Source: Nelumbo lutea
Taxonomy: Eukaryota; Streptophyta; Magnoliopsida; Proteales; Nelumbonaceae
Assembly: GCA_022828595.1 (NCBI GenBank)
Contig: JAKGHH010000005.1
Location: 65,777,655-65,841,654, forward strand
Direction of reading: 5' to 3'
Length of the DNA: 64,000 nucleotides
How positions within the stretch are numbered: the stretch's first letter is position 1; the number at the start of each line of letters is the position of its first letter. The translations under genes and the position numbers were made by a program. The notes under the pieces were generated by a model. The model saw only the letters and a program-made list of their open reading frames with translations. It was not told the origin of the DNA and made no database searches. Below are positions 11,631 to 23,100 of this stretch, piece after piece.

Positions 11631-12711
11631 ATATTTTACGCAAAAGGTTTTAAGGATAGGCTTTAAGGGCTTAAGGGTTTAGAATTTAGGTTTCTAAGGT
11701 TTAAAGTTTAAGAATTAAGTGTTCAGGGCTTCAGATTTGGGATTTAGATAAAAATCAAGAGATTCAGACGTTTTAGTCCAAGCCATGGTAGGAACCAACT
11801 AAAGCCCGTTCTGTAGCCATTTTGCTTAGCAAAGAAGATCGTGAGGCATGAATGAAATGAATAATAAAGTGGGTTGGCCTAGGCTGAGCATTTGAAACTA
11901 GGCTTGAATTGTTGAAAATGGATCAAGCTTGACTAACTCGGACTAACTTTTGCCAGCTGGAAAACTTTTAATCGTTGAATGTATGCATGAAAACACCCAA
12001 TCGATGGACATGCATATGCAACCAATATTGTGTTAAGGTTCCATTTCACGCTAACATTCAAGAAATAAACTTTTACCAAATAGGTGGTCCAATTGATGAA
12101 CATTCTAGGCATATAACAAAATTCTTTGTAGTCACGCGAGAACCACATAATAAACCCAACTTCTTAAATACTTGTTGGCTTAAAAATAGATGCTACAAAA
12201 ATTTGTGTACTATTGAAAATTTTGTGGCCATTTGGTATTGAGTACCTTGGAGTTTGTATATGCTAGTAACAAAATTGATGTTACTTTAAACTTTGAATTG
12301 GTGATCTGGATGAGCTGAAGATTTTTCACAAGATTTAGACAGAAGAACTCAAGGTGATTCTTGAGAGGGGTTTTTTGACACTTAGGTCAGTATACAGAGG
12401 GTGGTTGACTAGGTCAAGCTAAGCTAGAGAATTGAATTAGGAGGTGAGCTAAAAGCTTATGAGAACAATAGAGCAAGAAAACTAGAGGGTGTAGAGTGTC
12501 AAAGGCAGCATTCCCTTGTATAGGCGTTCCGTGTTTGACTGCCCGTTGTGTTTCTCGTTCGTTAGTAAAGTCCTAGGTCGAGCCATTCTTTGACATGTTC
12601 AGCACTATTGGTGGAATTGTTAGCTTGAACCATTAGACTGGCCAGACAATGCATCGGTTAGTCGTCCGTCGATGTTCACCACATGTCCACCCGTCAACTG
12701 GGCTTCATTAA
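11631..12711. other. intergenic; no gene recognised
   Basis: Continues TTTAGGGCTTAAGG-like wording to about 11750. Two open frames overlap on opposite strands at 11933-12241 without family resemblance. Nothing else. Confidence 0.4.
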
Positions 12712-13587
12712 GACACGAGTCTTTTCCTTGACGTGTCAACTTCTAAGGGGCATGGATTATGGCTGCCTAAAAAAGAGTATGGATCACCTACCAACAAAAT
12801 AAGTTCCAACACCCTACATCTCATGTCCTACTTTTATGGTGGACCCCAATTTGATAGTAAGATGGGTAGTGGATCAAGTTGGTAGGGTGTTGGAACTAGA
12901 CTTGTTCATGGGTCGGGCTGGACTTTTACTCTTCGTTAACATAATTTTTTTAGGCCTGAGCCTGAGTCTAGTCTAACCAACGGGCCTACAATTTGGGCCC
13001 GAGCCTGGCCCTCATAAAAAAAAACCTAAAGCCCGAGCCCAAGACCAAAGCCCGACCTAACAAAATGTCTGAATTCTCCTCTGAGAGTGAGAATTGGGAC
13101 TCTGAGATGAAAACTAAAACTTTATTAGAACAGAACTAAAACTAAGACACGAGTCTTCTCCTTGACTTGACCACGTGTCAACTTCTAAGGGGCATGGATT
13201 ATGGCTGCCTAAAAAAGAGTATGGATCACCTACCAACAAAATAAGTTCCAACACCCTACATCTCATGTCCTACTTTTATGGCGGACCCCAATTTGATAAT
13301 AAGATGGGTAGTGGATCAAGTTGGTAGGGTGTTGGAACTAGACCTATTCATGGGTCAGGCCGGGCTTTTACTCTTCATTAACAGATTTTTTTTAGGCCTG
13401 AGCCTGATCCCAACCTAACCAACAGGCCTACAACTTGGGCCCAAGCCTGGCCCTCATAAAAAAAAAAGCCTGAAGCCTGGGCCCGAGCCCAATGCCCGAC
13501 CTAACAAAATGCCTAAGTTCTCCTCTGAGAGTGAGAAATGAGACTCTAATATGAAAACTAAAACTTTATTCAAATAGAACTAAAACT
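12712..13587. repeat. 434-bp tandem duplication within a composite element
   Basis: Direct copies start at 12712 and 13146, both with GACACGAGTCTT, TTCTAAGGGGCATGGATTAT, GTTCCAACACCCTACATCTC, a TTCATGGGTC-GGC junction and a closing CTCTGAGAGTGAGAA segment. The copies are highly alike with scattered substitutions and a few-base indel in the first 30 bp. Non-coding. Confidence 0.9.
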
Positions 13588-13606
13588 AGCATACCAAAAA
13601 CTAAAG

Positions 13607-13663
<57 letters not shown>

Positions 13664-13805
13664 CTGGTCACCATTGAAGAGAGAGAGAGGAATTGTTGGT
13701 GGCGCCGGTGCCTGAGTTAGTGAGTTTGCCTTTGAGAGCGGGAACTAAGGCTCTGAGAGTGAGAACTAAAACATCATTCGAACAAAACTAAAATTAACAA
13801 ACAAA

Positions 13806-13900
<95 letters not shown>

Positions 13901-14250
13901 AACCTGGTCACCGTCGAAGAAAGAGAGAGAGAGAGGAATCGTTGGTGGCACCGGTGCCTGAGTGAGTGAGTTCACCTCTGAGAGTGAGAATGAGACGTTA
14001 GATTGATGGGGAAATTGGGAAAGGGTCAGTCAGATTAGGAATTTAGGGTTTAGAAAATTAGAAATTATAAAAGTCGAGTTGGGCCAAGCTTGGACTGTGC
14101 TTTTTTAACAAGTCCCGAGCCCAATCCGAAAAATAATCGAGTTGAGCTTTTAGGCCCGAGATCAAGTTTACAGGCAAAAAATTCTGTTTAAGTCCGTTCG
14201 AGGGCTGGGCCGGATCGTCGGACTACCTGACTCATGAATAGGTATAATTA
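13588..14250. repeat. microsatellite-rich end of the composite element (GA, AT, GATA tracts)
   Basis: (GA)n at 13612-13660, (AT)n at 13813-13840, (GATA)n at about 13841-13886 and a short (GA) run to 13900. The sequence after each GA tract, AACCTGGTCACC-TGAAGA to GTGAGTGAGTT, is present twice (13661 and 13901), a 240-bp period. The right end, ACTCATGAATAGGTATAATT near 14230-14250, is the inverted partner of the CCTATTCATGGGTCAGG wording at about 13345 and 12903, suggesting a TIR element of about 1.3 kb that expanded internally. Confidence 0.7.
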
Positions 14251-14317
14251 GAACATATTTTGTTGGCAAAGGGATCTCAAGTCCCTTACGATGCATTTGG
14301 AAATGATGTAAAACGTC

Positions 14318-14425
14318 ATCAATGTAAATAGTTACGTTGGTTAAATTTTGTTGGTGGTTGGAAGGAGTGTTATCAATGTAAATAGTTACGTTGGTTAAAT
14401 TTTGTTGGTGGTTGGAAGGAGTGTT
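14318..14425. repeat. perfect 54-bp tandem duplication
   Basis: The unit beginning ATCAATGTAAATAGTTACG and ending GGAAGGAGTGTT is present twice with no difference (14318-14371 and 14372-14425). It lies in a MITE-like stretch (about 14290-14690) whose ends share ATGACGTTTTA/TAAAACGTCAT wording. Confidence 0.95.
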
Positions 14426-15326
14426 GACGGAAATTCCACTCTACTTCAACTTCAATTTTGTGTACGTTTGAATAAAGTAGAATTTTACATAGTAAATAAA
14501 TTCAATTCTAATTCTACAGAGCAAAGTTTTGCATCTATTATCAATATAAATATTACATCGACAAAATGGATATAAAATTCCGCTTTTCTCATGCACACTT
14601 TTCGAAATTCAAATGGTTACTTTTTATGGTTGAATATAAAACATCATCAATTTACACCGATGACGTTTTAGGTTTAAAACGCAACCTTAAAAACAAAATG
14701 CAATGAAGAAATGCACTTATGCATATTATATTTTGAAAAAGAAGTAATTACGATTTGGTAGAAATCAATTCATTGTATTACCAAAAAAAGAAATCTATTC
14801 ATTGTTGTGTGCGAGCATGTCTATATATGTGAGGAGACAAACACCTTTGACATGTACACGTGAATGAATATCTCCAATCCTATTCGCCAGCCAGAGTATG
14901 ATTACCATCACAATCCCGACGTTCTGATACTAGGCCGAGCCAAACGAAGCATAAAGTTCGAACCAGTAGTATTACGTGTGAAATGCCGATTGATACAACC
15001 AATAGAAAGAAAACCAGAAGATGAAGTGATGAAACCACCAAACCATGGCAACAAAGAAAATTCCCACCATAGTAATAATAATGATAATAACACATATTCT
15101 GTTCAATGAGAATTCAGGATAAACACATTTCGTTCCCCATTCCCCAACGAAGTTATACAGAGAAGTCTTCGTTAGTCATTGTCTTCTCGAACGAAAGACC
15201 CATCTACAGTTCTACACCATTCATTTATCACTAAAAAGAGCAGGAAAAAAAAAAAAAACGGAAGCCCACCCAACTTGAATTTGCTGGTCGGGGGAGACTG
15301 CAGTCTGCAGAGTCGGAAAATATGCA
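14426..15326. other. 3' flank of the GRAS gene; no other gene
   Basis: The portion from about 15100 to 15326 should include the 3' untranslated region of the minus-strand GRAS gene. Short frames at 14864-15109 have no recognised relatives. No clear polyadenylation signal was picked out. Confidence 0.4.
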
Positions 15327-16976
15327 TCAGCGGCCGGACCTCCACGCCGACGTCGCCAGGAGTTCCCTCCCTTGCCAGCAAAGCAGCATGGTGGACTCTC
15401 TTTTAGCCACGCGGAACCCCCTGACTTGCCAACGCCTAACCAGACAGTCGGCTTGGGTTTCCGTGAACTCGCTCAAGCGCACTGGCCGTAGTGCGGAGAG
15501 AGCGAATAGTTCCTCCCACGGTGCCATGCGATATCTGGCTGCGTCCACGGCGGCCAACATCTTCGGGCGAAGTAAGTATTTCTCAATCTTTCGCACCACG
15601 TCCATGCCCCGTGTGTTACCCGCGTCGAGCGATTCTAGTACCGAAGTGTAGAACTCAAGCGCGCCAATGAAATTCCGTCGAAACGACGGCGTTGCGGTAT
15701 CTCTACAGCCATCAGCGTCCACGAACACGATGATCTGAGGTGACATCCGTGATAGAACTCGGAGGAATTCTGGGATGGAGCTGGAAGTATTGAGATATCT
15801 AAAAATCGTTGGAGAGAGATTGATGGCGGTCGTCTCGCCATTGAGGCACTTGATGGAGTCGAACAGTATGACCTCGAAAACACGAATGATCACGAAATCA
15901 ATTTCAAATCGAATTCCAAGCTCGCGCGCGAACTGACAGAGATTGTCCTTTATCAGGTTCGCCTCAGGAAACGATTCTTCCGGTACAACAGCAGTAATTC
16001 GAAGAGACGAGGGAGGAACGTTACGGGACCTGGAATTGCTTGCGATCTCTTGCATGAACGACGCCCATTGACCTCCGAGCCCAATCTCGAAGTCTATTAT
16101 GTGTATGAATATGGCTCCATCAACGGCCTCGAAAAGCGCCTGATTAGCAGTGAAATTCGCGAACTGAACAACGGGAGAGATTTCCCAGAGGGCCTTATAG
16201 GCTCTGATCTTGTAAACTATCTCGGATAAAGAGAGAGAACAGTCGATCCGGTTGGAGCCGGTAAGAAGCGAAAGGAGAGCTTCCTTGAAGTAAAACGCAG
16301 CTCTCTGAAGCGGCTTTCCCATTGGAAATTGCAGCCGCTGATTGAGCCGCGCCAATATCGTCAGCGCGGACTGTGATTCGTTGGATTCGAGGCACCCAGC
16401 AGCTTGAAAGAGCTGATCCAACTGTGAACAATCGAATTCGATCCCCTCTCCACCGTTGCTCCCAATCTGGTGGAAATTGTTCGACAGATTGAAATAAGTC
16501 GGACTGTGGTTCCAGGAGGCGGCGGAGGGATGATTGAAAGCAGGGACTGAGTGAGGAGAAGAGCCGAAGAAGGAATCGGGCGCTGTGAGGTGAGAAAAAT
16601 TTGGGCTTTGTGGTCCGTGGGGACCGAATTGGGGGAGACTTTTGGACAAAGGGGCAGAATTGTCTTTCTCCTCCAAAGCCCACATCATCGAATCCCAGTC
16701 GTCCGATGACAACGGGAGTACATGGTCATCCCACTGAAAAGAAGGTTCCTCTGACGACACGCCGGAGAAGGCCGGGACTGGGTTAAAGGAATCTGGGACA
16801 GCGGCGACGGGGCTGGAGCTCCGACGGAGGTCGAGAACCGAAGTAGGTTCATAACAAGAAGTGCTGCTGACGGCGGGCTGGTTGAAAGTGTTATTTTCTG
16901 CAGTACTACCGTTGCAGGAAGGCGATCTCTGATGGAGGAAGTGATGGTTCGTGGGGATGTTGACGGGGCTCTTCAT
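15327..16976 (-). CDS. GRAS-domain transcription regulator, HAIRY MERISTEM / SCL6-22-27 type (549 aa)
   Basis: A single uninterrupted exon of 549 codons. Residues 1-180 are a low-complexity Ser/Pro/Asn-rich variable region with the acidic W-rich segment SFQWDDHVLPLSSDDWDSMM (79-98). The GRAS domain starts near 183: leucine-rich region with ILARLNQRL (207-215) and KPLQRAAFYFKEAL, the VHIID-type core FIHIIDFEIGLGGQW (290-304), the PFYRE-like region, and the SAW ending CWQGRELLATSAW (533-545). This matches the HAM family, which keeps shoot-meristem cells undifferentiated, partners WUSCHEL/WOX proteins in Arabidopsis and limits chlorophyll synthesis. The start at 16976 is the first ATG of the frame and gives a family-typical MKSP-like N-terminus. 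The reading frame covers a miR171 site (separate entry), the usual control of this subgroup. HAM versus SCL22/27 naming cannot be settled by eye. Confidence 0.95.
   Translation of the reverse strand: MKSPVNIPTNHHFLHQRSPSCNGSTAENNTFNQPAVSSTSCYEPTSVLDLRRSSSPVAAVPDSFNPVPAFSGVSSEEPSFQWDDHVLPLSSDDWDSMMWALEEKDNSAPLSKSLPQFGPHGPQSPNFSHLTAPDSFFGSSPHSVPAFNHPSAASWNHSPTYFNLSNNFHQIGSNGGEGIEFDCSQLDQLFQAAGCLESNESQSALTILARLNQRLQFPMGKPLQRAAFYFKEALLSLLTGSNRIDCSLSLSEIVYKIRAYKALWEISPVVQFANFTANQALFEAVDGAIFIHIIDFEIGLGGQWASFMQEIASNSRSRNVPPSSLRITAVVPEESFPEANLIKDNLCQFARELGIRFEIDFVIIRVFEVILFDSIKCLNGETTAINLSPTIFRYLNTSSSIPEFLRVLSRMSPQIIVFVDADGCRDTATPSFRRNFIGALEFYTSVLESLDAGNTRGMDVVRKIEKYLLRPKMLAAVDAARYRMAPWEELFALSALRPVRLSEFTETQADCLVRRWQVRGFRVAKRESTMLLCWQGRELLATSAWRSGR
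16339..16359 (-). promoter_or_regulatory. miR171 target site in the GRAS mRNA
   Basis: On the plus strand these 21 bases spell the classic miR171 sequence (TGATTGAGCCGCG followed by CCAATATC) without a mismatch, so the minus-strand mRNA is a perfect complement. It encodes the ILARLNQ residues of the leucine-rich region, the same place as in HAM/SCL6 mRNAs of other plants. Slicing opposite miRNA nucleotides 10-11 is the known mode. Confidence 0.97.
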
Positions 16977-17490
16977 GGCTTGGCTCTGCGGTGGTCTGGA
17001 AGCGGCTCAGAAGGTGGCGTTGGCCGATGACGGAGGAGAAGAAGAAGAAGAAAGAAATTAAAAGCAAGCCTAGAGGGTAGAGCTGTTGAAGCTAGCGTAG
17101 CGAGTCCTTCTGAGTTCTCCTTCTCCCTCTTTCTTTCTTGCGGTTTTAGAGTTTGGAAATGGGAATGGGCTTTTCGTCGTTATCATTGCTGGCTTTTTAT
17201 CTTTGCGTGCATGGGTTATGGTCTTATGGTTATGGATGTGATGATGGATGCATGCAACCATGACATGGTGTGTATTGGTGAGTGATGAGGCCGTGAGGAC
17301 CCTTTCATTCCTTTCCTTGGAAGCTTGTAATTGAAGGTACGTCTTTTAGGCCTTTTACGCGACTATGTGGGCTTCCTGGCTTGTGGCTTGGCTCGTCGTT
17401 TTGATGCTGGGTTGAACCATGGTTGGCCACTACACGAGCTGGTTCAATGATGGTTTGGTTCTAATTAAATCAATTCTTTTAATAAAAGAC
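16977..17490. other. 5' flank of the GRAS gene
   Basis: Immediately upstream on the minus strand is a CT-rich leader (seen as the GAAGAAGAAG run at 17037-17060 on plus), typical of plant 5' untranslated regions. Further out is GC-richer sequence with no recognised gene. No convincing TATA box found. Confidence 0.4.
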
Positions 17491-17917
17491 TTTGGCAAGT
17501 TTGGGAGTGCTCATTGAATAGGGTTAGATTATGATGACGAAAAGACATGATACTAAAGAAATTACAATCAATCAACCAGCGTAGTAAAAGTAGTTTTCAT
17601 CAAATTTATAAGGATTGTGATTGATCAAAGCCTTTTCCATATATATCAATAGATTTTCTCTATTGAATTAATACTTATTCTAATAAGTATTCTGTATTCA
17701 TGAATCTTTGGTGAAAATAAATTATTTTAAATAGGAATGATATAGGTATTTTAAAAATAATGTGACAGGTCAAGACAATAAGCCATTATTGAATAAACAC
17801 GAGTTTAATCTTTTTGAATAAATACTTATTTTTTCCAAACACCAATAATTGCTAATTGGTGTGGTCCTAGCTCAAAATAAGTATTTATTTATTTTCAAGC
17901 ACTGCCAAGCTTGGCCT
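17491..17917. mobile_element. TIR element with AATAAGTATT core
   Basis: Left end TTGGCAAGTTTGGGAGTGCT and right end CAAGCACTGCCAAGCTTGGC are imperfect reverse complements. The inside carries mirrored AATAAGTATT/AATACTTATT stretches. A related shorter version lies at 56608-56865 inside another element. No coding content. Confidence 0.7.
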
Positions 17918-19782
17918 TTTCTTGATTTCAACATTACGTGCATTGATGTTCTGAACCACAATTGAGCCAACATTTCAATGGTTCATTTCTGATCTGCAAC
18001 TGGTTGTTACCCATCCTTTTATCATTAGGCTAAACAAAGAGCTGGGGGTCGAGCCAAAGTCCAAAATAAGAGAAAGCTGAGCGAAGTTGGAGAAGAGAAA
18101 GAGACTAATGCTTGCGTCATTTTCCATGTGCAGGAGACAGACGACTAAAACAATAATAAATATAAAATGGGGATTTGTTCGCCCCGCCAGTCAGCATGCA
18201 ATACGAATAGCTAAAACTAGATATGATGTGGGGCCCTGATTCAACATTGAGAAAAAAAAATAAAGAAAAGCAGGACTAGGGCAGTAGTAGGGCTACGTAT
18301 GTGTTTTTCTTTCAATCAATTGTGAATTGTCCTCTTCTTTGTTTGTTCAGTTCAGCAATAAAGGGAGAAAAAAAACTCAATTTAGTTAATATAGTTTCAG
18401 GTTTTGCTTAAATTTCTTATATGCCCCTGCTGCTTATAAATATCAAAGATGCATAGGAAGTAGGAACAAAACTTGCCACTTCTGTTCAATGGAAGAGAAA
18501 AGAAAAGAAAAGAAAATAGAAAAGCTCAATAAAAACAACAGAATAGTTATGAAATTTAAATGGGCGGTTGGTCACTTGGTCCCATGAATTGTTAAGATGG
18601 TGACTGAAAGATGGAAGTTTCTTTAGGGGGCGATTGATTTCACGAGCAACAAGGATTTCACTCTCTTTGGCGGGTAGCCACGAGAAGCACAATATTTCCT
18701 TGAATAACCAGTGGGTTCATTGTTTCAACAGAGGCAGAGGTCACACTGTCACAGAAAATAAGTTTTTTTCTTTGACAAGGTATGTAGGGTCCCCTGCTAT
18801 GTAACCTATATAATGCCTATAAAGGGTTTGCCAAAAAAAAGTCGGGAGGGGGTGGGCCGATGGGGGAAAGGGGGTTTAGGTTTATAGGATACTCTTTCTG
18901 CCATGGGCCCATAGCCCATTTCACCCTCCCATGGCCTCGTCCGAAGGTTCATACTTCATAGTTGTGTTTTCATCACATTTTAGGTATTTGTTGTAATTAC
19001 ATTTTGTAAAATATATATTTAATTCACTTAAAATGGCTTCTTTTTCTCGCACTATCAGAATAACTCATTTACTTGCAAAGAATTAGTAGAATCATGAATG
19101 TGACCATTTTGGGTGCATTACCATTGCGTATACACGTATAAATGCATTCATTATATACAAACAAACATACATTTCTAGATGATCAACTTTTATTATTATT
19201 ATTATTGTTATTATTATTATGGACTTCATTTTTGTGGCTCATGATAATCTTGGTACATACAATTTAAAAGAAAAGTATTGGCAATAGTGATAACCTGCAC
19301 GGTCTACCTAGGAGGAATGTTTATTATTCTTTGTTCTTATTCTTGTTAACCTCAATTCTGAGCTCAACTACTTTTCATGGATTCTAAGATTTAAGAGAAT
19401 CTGAAAAAAAAAAAAATCTATTTAATTTCACCAGCATTATCATCTTGGAAGGGTTTTCTCAGGTCATCCTTTTGTTCTTTATCCTATTTAAAACTTAAAA
19501 TTAAGTAACCACCTTATAATTTTATGTCCAATGCAACACTATTTTTTGGGTAACTAACGTTGCCTTTTGGACAAGCTTCAGCATATTTATGCTTTCAAAG
19601 TAAAAAAGCACAAAGCCCCAATTTAGGCTTTTTGCTTCAGAACTTAAGAATTAATGTTTTTAGCTTCAGACTAAAACACTTTCTGTCACATGCTCGAAAC
19701 ACTTTTTGGCTAAAATTTATTTTTCACAGCCCAATGGTCAAAAGCCAAAGTTTATACAAACAGAGCCTAATTTCTTAAAACT
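17918..19782. other. intergenic; no gene recognised
   Basis: Includes a G-rich patch (18840-18890), an imperfect (TTA)n at 19188-19220 and an A-run at 19405-19417. Short frames lack family resemblance. Confidence 0.4.
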
Positions 19783-19868
19783 TAATTTAGAAAGATTACA
19801 AATACAAATATGTGAAGTGCAAAATCTTATATTTTATATGTATTTGTAATCTTTCTAAACTGAAACTT
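19783..19868. mobile_element. GGCTCAG Tourist-like MITE, degraded copy
   Basis: TTTAGAAAGATTACAAATAC and GTATTTGTAATCTTTCTAAA are almost perfect reverse complements around a core reading TGCAAAATCTTATATTTTAT, the family's standard core. The terminal GGCTCAG has become CTTAA on the left and CTGAAA on the right. Confidence 0.7.
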
Positions 19869-20033
19869 ATGAATTTCCCCGCATACTTTGCATTTCTGCG
19901 TTGAGTTGGTATGAACAAACATACATCTAAAAAAAAAATCCTGAACTTCTCACTCTTCGAATTTTATGGGAAAACTGCTAAATTATGAAGGGTCTTGTTT
20001 TTGATAGAGGAATTGATCAATTCAAAGCTGCAT

Positions 20034-20113
20034 TTGGCATTCCTTATTTTAAGGACTTTTTTTTTACAATTAAAAGCTAAAAAGGAGATAAATCCTTAAA
20101 ATAAGAAATGCCA
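20034..20113. repeat. 80-bp hairpin-type MITE
   Basis: Arms TTGGCATTCCTTATTTTAAG (20034) and CTTAAAATAAGAAATGCCA (ending 20113) are reverse complements with one or two mismatches around a loop of about 37 bp containing a T-run. Confidence 0.75.
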
Positions 20114-23100
20114 TTATATTATCTTCCAACCTAAGAAAAACCCATGAATAAATTTTAATTTATGACCATGAATCATCAATTGAATCATATATTTCCTTCT
20201 AAAAATCCCCCTAAAAGCAAACGCCCATTGATCATCTATTTCTCAATCAAAGGAACACTATGACTTCCATAGATCTTGAACCTACAGTTTTTGCTTGGAG
20301 CTAAAATACTAGAATCTACACTCCATGAAAAGAGAGGGAGAGAGAGGGTTAACGTGGCACCTGGAAATTGTTCCAGAGGCCAAAGCGTCAGAAATAGCAG
20401 TCCAAAAGCAGAAAGAAGTGAATCGAGGGGGGGAAGTACAAAGCAAAATCAACATATCCTCAGAATCCCCGTCATCCATGAAGAGGACCCGGTAGCAGAG
20501 GGGGTGGCTTCCAATACAGATACGCTTTTAACATGGCAGAATGACCTCCACTACTCCCAACCCTGCCTTTTTGGAGTGGGTGATCATGACCCTCCTTTAT
20601 GCATCGATTGATGGAGATTAGAATCTCAAACCTCCTTTTGTGTATTACAAGCTCCCCCTCTGACTAATGACTCCCCCTCTGACTAATGACTAATGACTAA
20701 TGACTCCCACCCCCTAATTCCCAAAGTTAATTAATAGTGTTTACAGATTTTTCTGTCCTTGCTATGCTTAATTTCTCTGTGGGTGCTGATTCAATTGAAC
20801 TCGTGGTCCAACGTGGCTAAATGGATGGCCACGTGGCAAATTGAAACCATTTACCAGAAAGATCAGATCAGCCCCAAATACATATCTCCCACATTTTTTT
20901 AGCAGATATCCCTCCTTTTAGCCTCATGTCCCCGGCTCAACTTTTGTTCATACAAGTTTAACTACAGTTATCAGGTTTCCGATAATGTGGCAAACTACTT
21001 TGAGCCCAAGTGTCCTAGTCAGAGTATAAACCCATATATGAGTGGTCATGAATATGCCACGTGTCCATAGATCTTGCTTTGTTCAGACCACATATTTTCG
21101 CCATATGATGGAACAGCTCAGGTGTTTGGACAATATGGTTGGGTTTGTTGTTAAAAACAAAACAACTGCCACATCAGGAAAAAACAATATAATTTTACTG
21201 ATGTGGCAATCCATATTGTTGATTGTTGAACACTTCCTTAGCATTCGAAATTCTTGCAAAATCCGAATTTGCTTTTAAAGCTAGTATCTTCTTCACCTTC
21301 TTAGCTTATCAATAGGCGGATATGATTTTAATGGAATCGTTGTACATGCATATTCTATGTTCTTCAAATATGTCTTTGTTTAATTAATTAAACAAAAACA
21401 TCAGCAGAGCAATTAGTTAATAAGTTTAGCTTTGGTATTTTCCAGTATGGACTTCCACATCAGCAAAGTCATTTTTATTTTTTGCTGGTGTGGCAATTGT
21501 TTATGTTATTTAGAAAACAGTCATATATGTTGACAAACACCTCTTTAATTTCAGTGATGTTTTCCTTATCTGCGTTAGAGTTTGCTACAACCATGCATTA
21601 GACTGTCACTTTTGCTAGCAACAATAATGGCATAGGAATGTACGTAACATTCTGAACCGAGCAATGCATCGCCAAAAATTAAATTACTCTTCAAAACTCT
21701 TATAAATGAAATTAAATATCTGTGTTAATATTGTCCTTTAACTCGGCTCCTGGCGTGTAGTAATTTTTCTTCAAAGCTCTGATCAATAAGATGTTTACAC
21801 AGACTCTGCCTCTGCTACGATCATGGTCACAGTAGAATCAATCTTATGATCCAATCAAGATGCAGACAATTCAATAATTTCGAATTTAAAATAATTAGGT
21901 ACCATGTCAGTGTTTAATTAGACCTCCCTAGTATTGGACGGGTTTTTCCGTTTTTAAATGGGGACAGAAAATATATTTTTTGCTTCGAATCAGGAATAAG
22001 GCTTGTATATAGTACATTGAAACCGTGCTCTTAAACTTAGTGATAAATTATTAAAATATTTCTAAGTTTAATATTAAGTTTGAAGATACTCTTAAATTTC
22101 AAAAACCCTAAAAATTCTAAATTCTATAATCATATTTTCTAAAAATATCCTCAAATTCCATAAACTTATTTATAAATTCAAAAATTCTCCATTCCTAATG
22201 AAAATTTGCCCAATCACAAATCCACCACATTGCCATTCTCATTAAAATAGTCCTCCCAAGTGCCAACAAAACCGGTTCGAACCCGAACCAGAGACATCGT
22301 AACCTGGAAAAGAGGTAGTGGGGAGAGAAAGAGACTGGTCATTGACGTGTGGGACACTAGGAAGGAGGGAGTCATTCATGCTTTCCGTGAAAGCCCTAGA
22401 AAATGAAAAAAGAGAGGGTTTGAATATAAATAAATTTGTATCTTTTCAAGGTAATGTCAATCATAAAATGGAAGGGGGTCCGACGGACGGACGGATTGAT
22501 GGCTGAACGACGACTGCGGAACATATTCTCCTGCTCTCCCTCTTCTCTTCTCCCTCACTCTCTCCGTCTTTCTCTCTTTCTCTTGGCCGCCAAAAGAAGC
22601 CACAAAGCTTTTGATCGTGAGCGTTATCTCTACGCTCTCTCTCGGCTGCATGACACAATACCGAACACGCTCGTGTTGCTTGCTTTTACCATGCATCCAT
22701 GCATCATATCTCATCTCCCCCATCTTAACCGACAAAAGCAGTCAAGTGGGCCCATGCTTTTGCCTCCTCTGCACCCAATCGTCTTGGGTTACGCCGCTCT
22801 CACTGGGTCCCACCTCTCACTTCCATCGACACGATTTGATGACAAGCTTTTTCTGTTTATTTATTCGTATTTTCATTTTTTCTTTTCCTCAATTTTTTTT
22901 TTTTTTTTTTTTTTTTTCTGGGGGGAGGGGGTAGAATATTTCTTGGCTCAGTTAGGGCTGAGGAGTGAGGACAACGTAGCGTATCTCGCGAGCTACCTAC
23001 TTTAAATGAATCCGGCACTACCCAGTGCAGTTTGCAGTCGGACCAGTGGACAGTGGTCCCCGACAGCAGTTCGTGCCCCGAATCGTGCTGACGTGTGAAC

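Noticed and set aside
11040..11750. TTTAGGG-like words suggesting interstitial telomere repeat
   Set aside because: Words are irregular (GGTTTAGGG, GGTTTAAGG, GGCTTAAGG) with no tandem seven-base period.
13766..13975. Minus-strand frame with SIYL/YIYI repeats
   Set aside because: Direct translation of the GATA and AT microsatellites.
16195..16683. 162-codon frame overlapping the GRAS gene in another frame of the same strand
   Set aside because: No family resemblance; the overlapping GRAS frame is unambiguous.
20276..20611. 111-codon plus-strand frame with a polar sequence
   Set aside because: No domain recognised, no splice context and no promoter-like signal; left as intergenic.
22270..22285. 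GGTTCGAACCC resembling a tRNA B box
   Set aside because: No A box at the right distance upstream and no cloverleaf could be folded.
22436..23005. 189-codon plus-strand frame
   Set aside because: Crosses CT-rich DNA and a 28-base T-run (a Phe stretch); no known domain and no conserved words.
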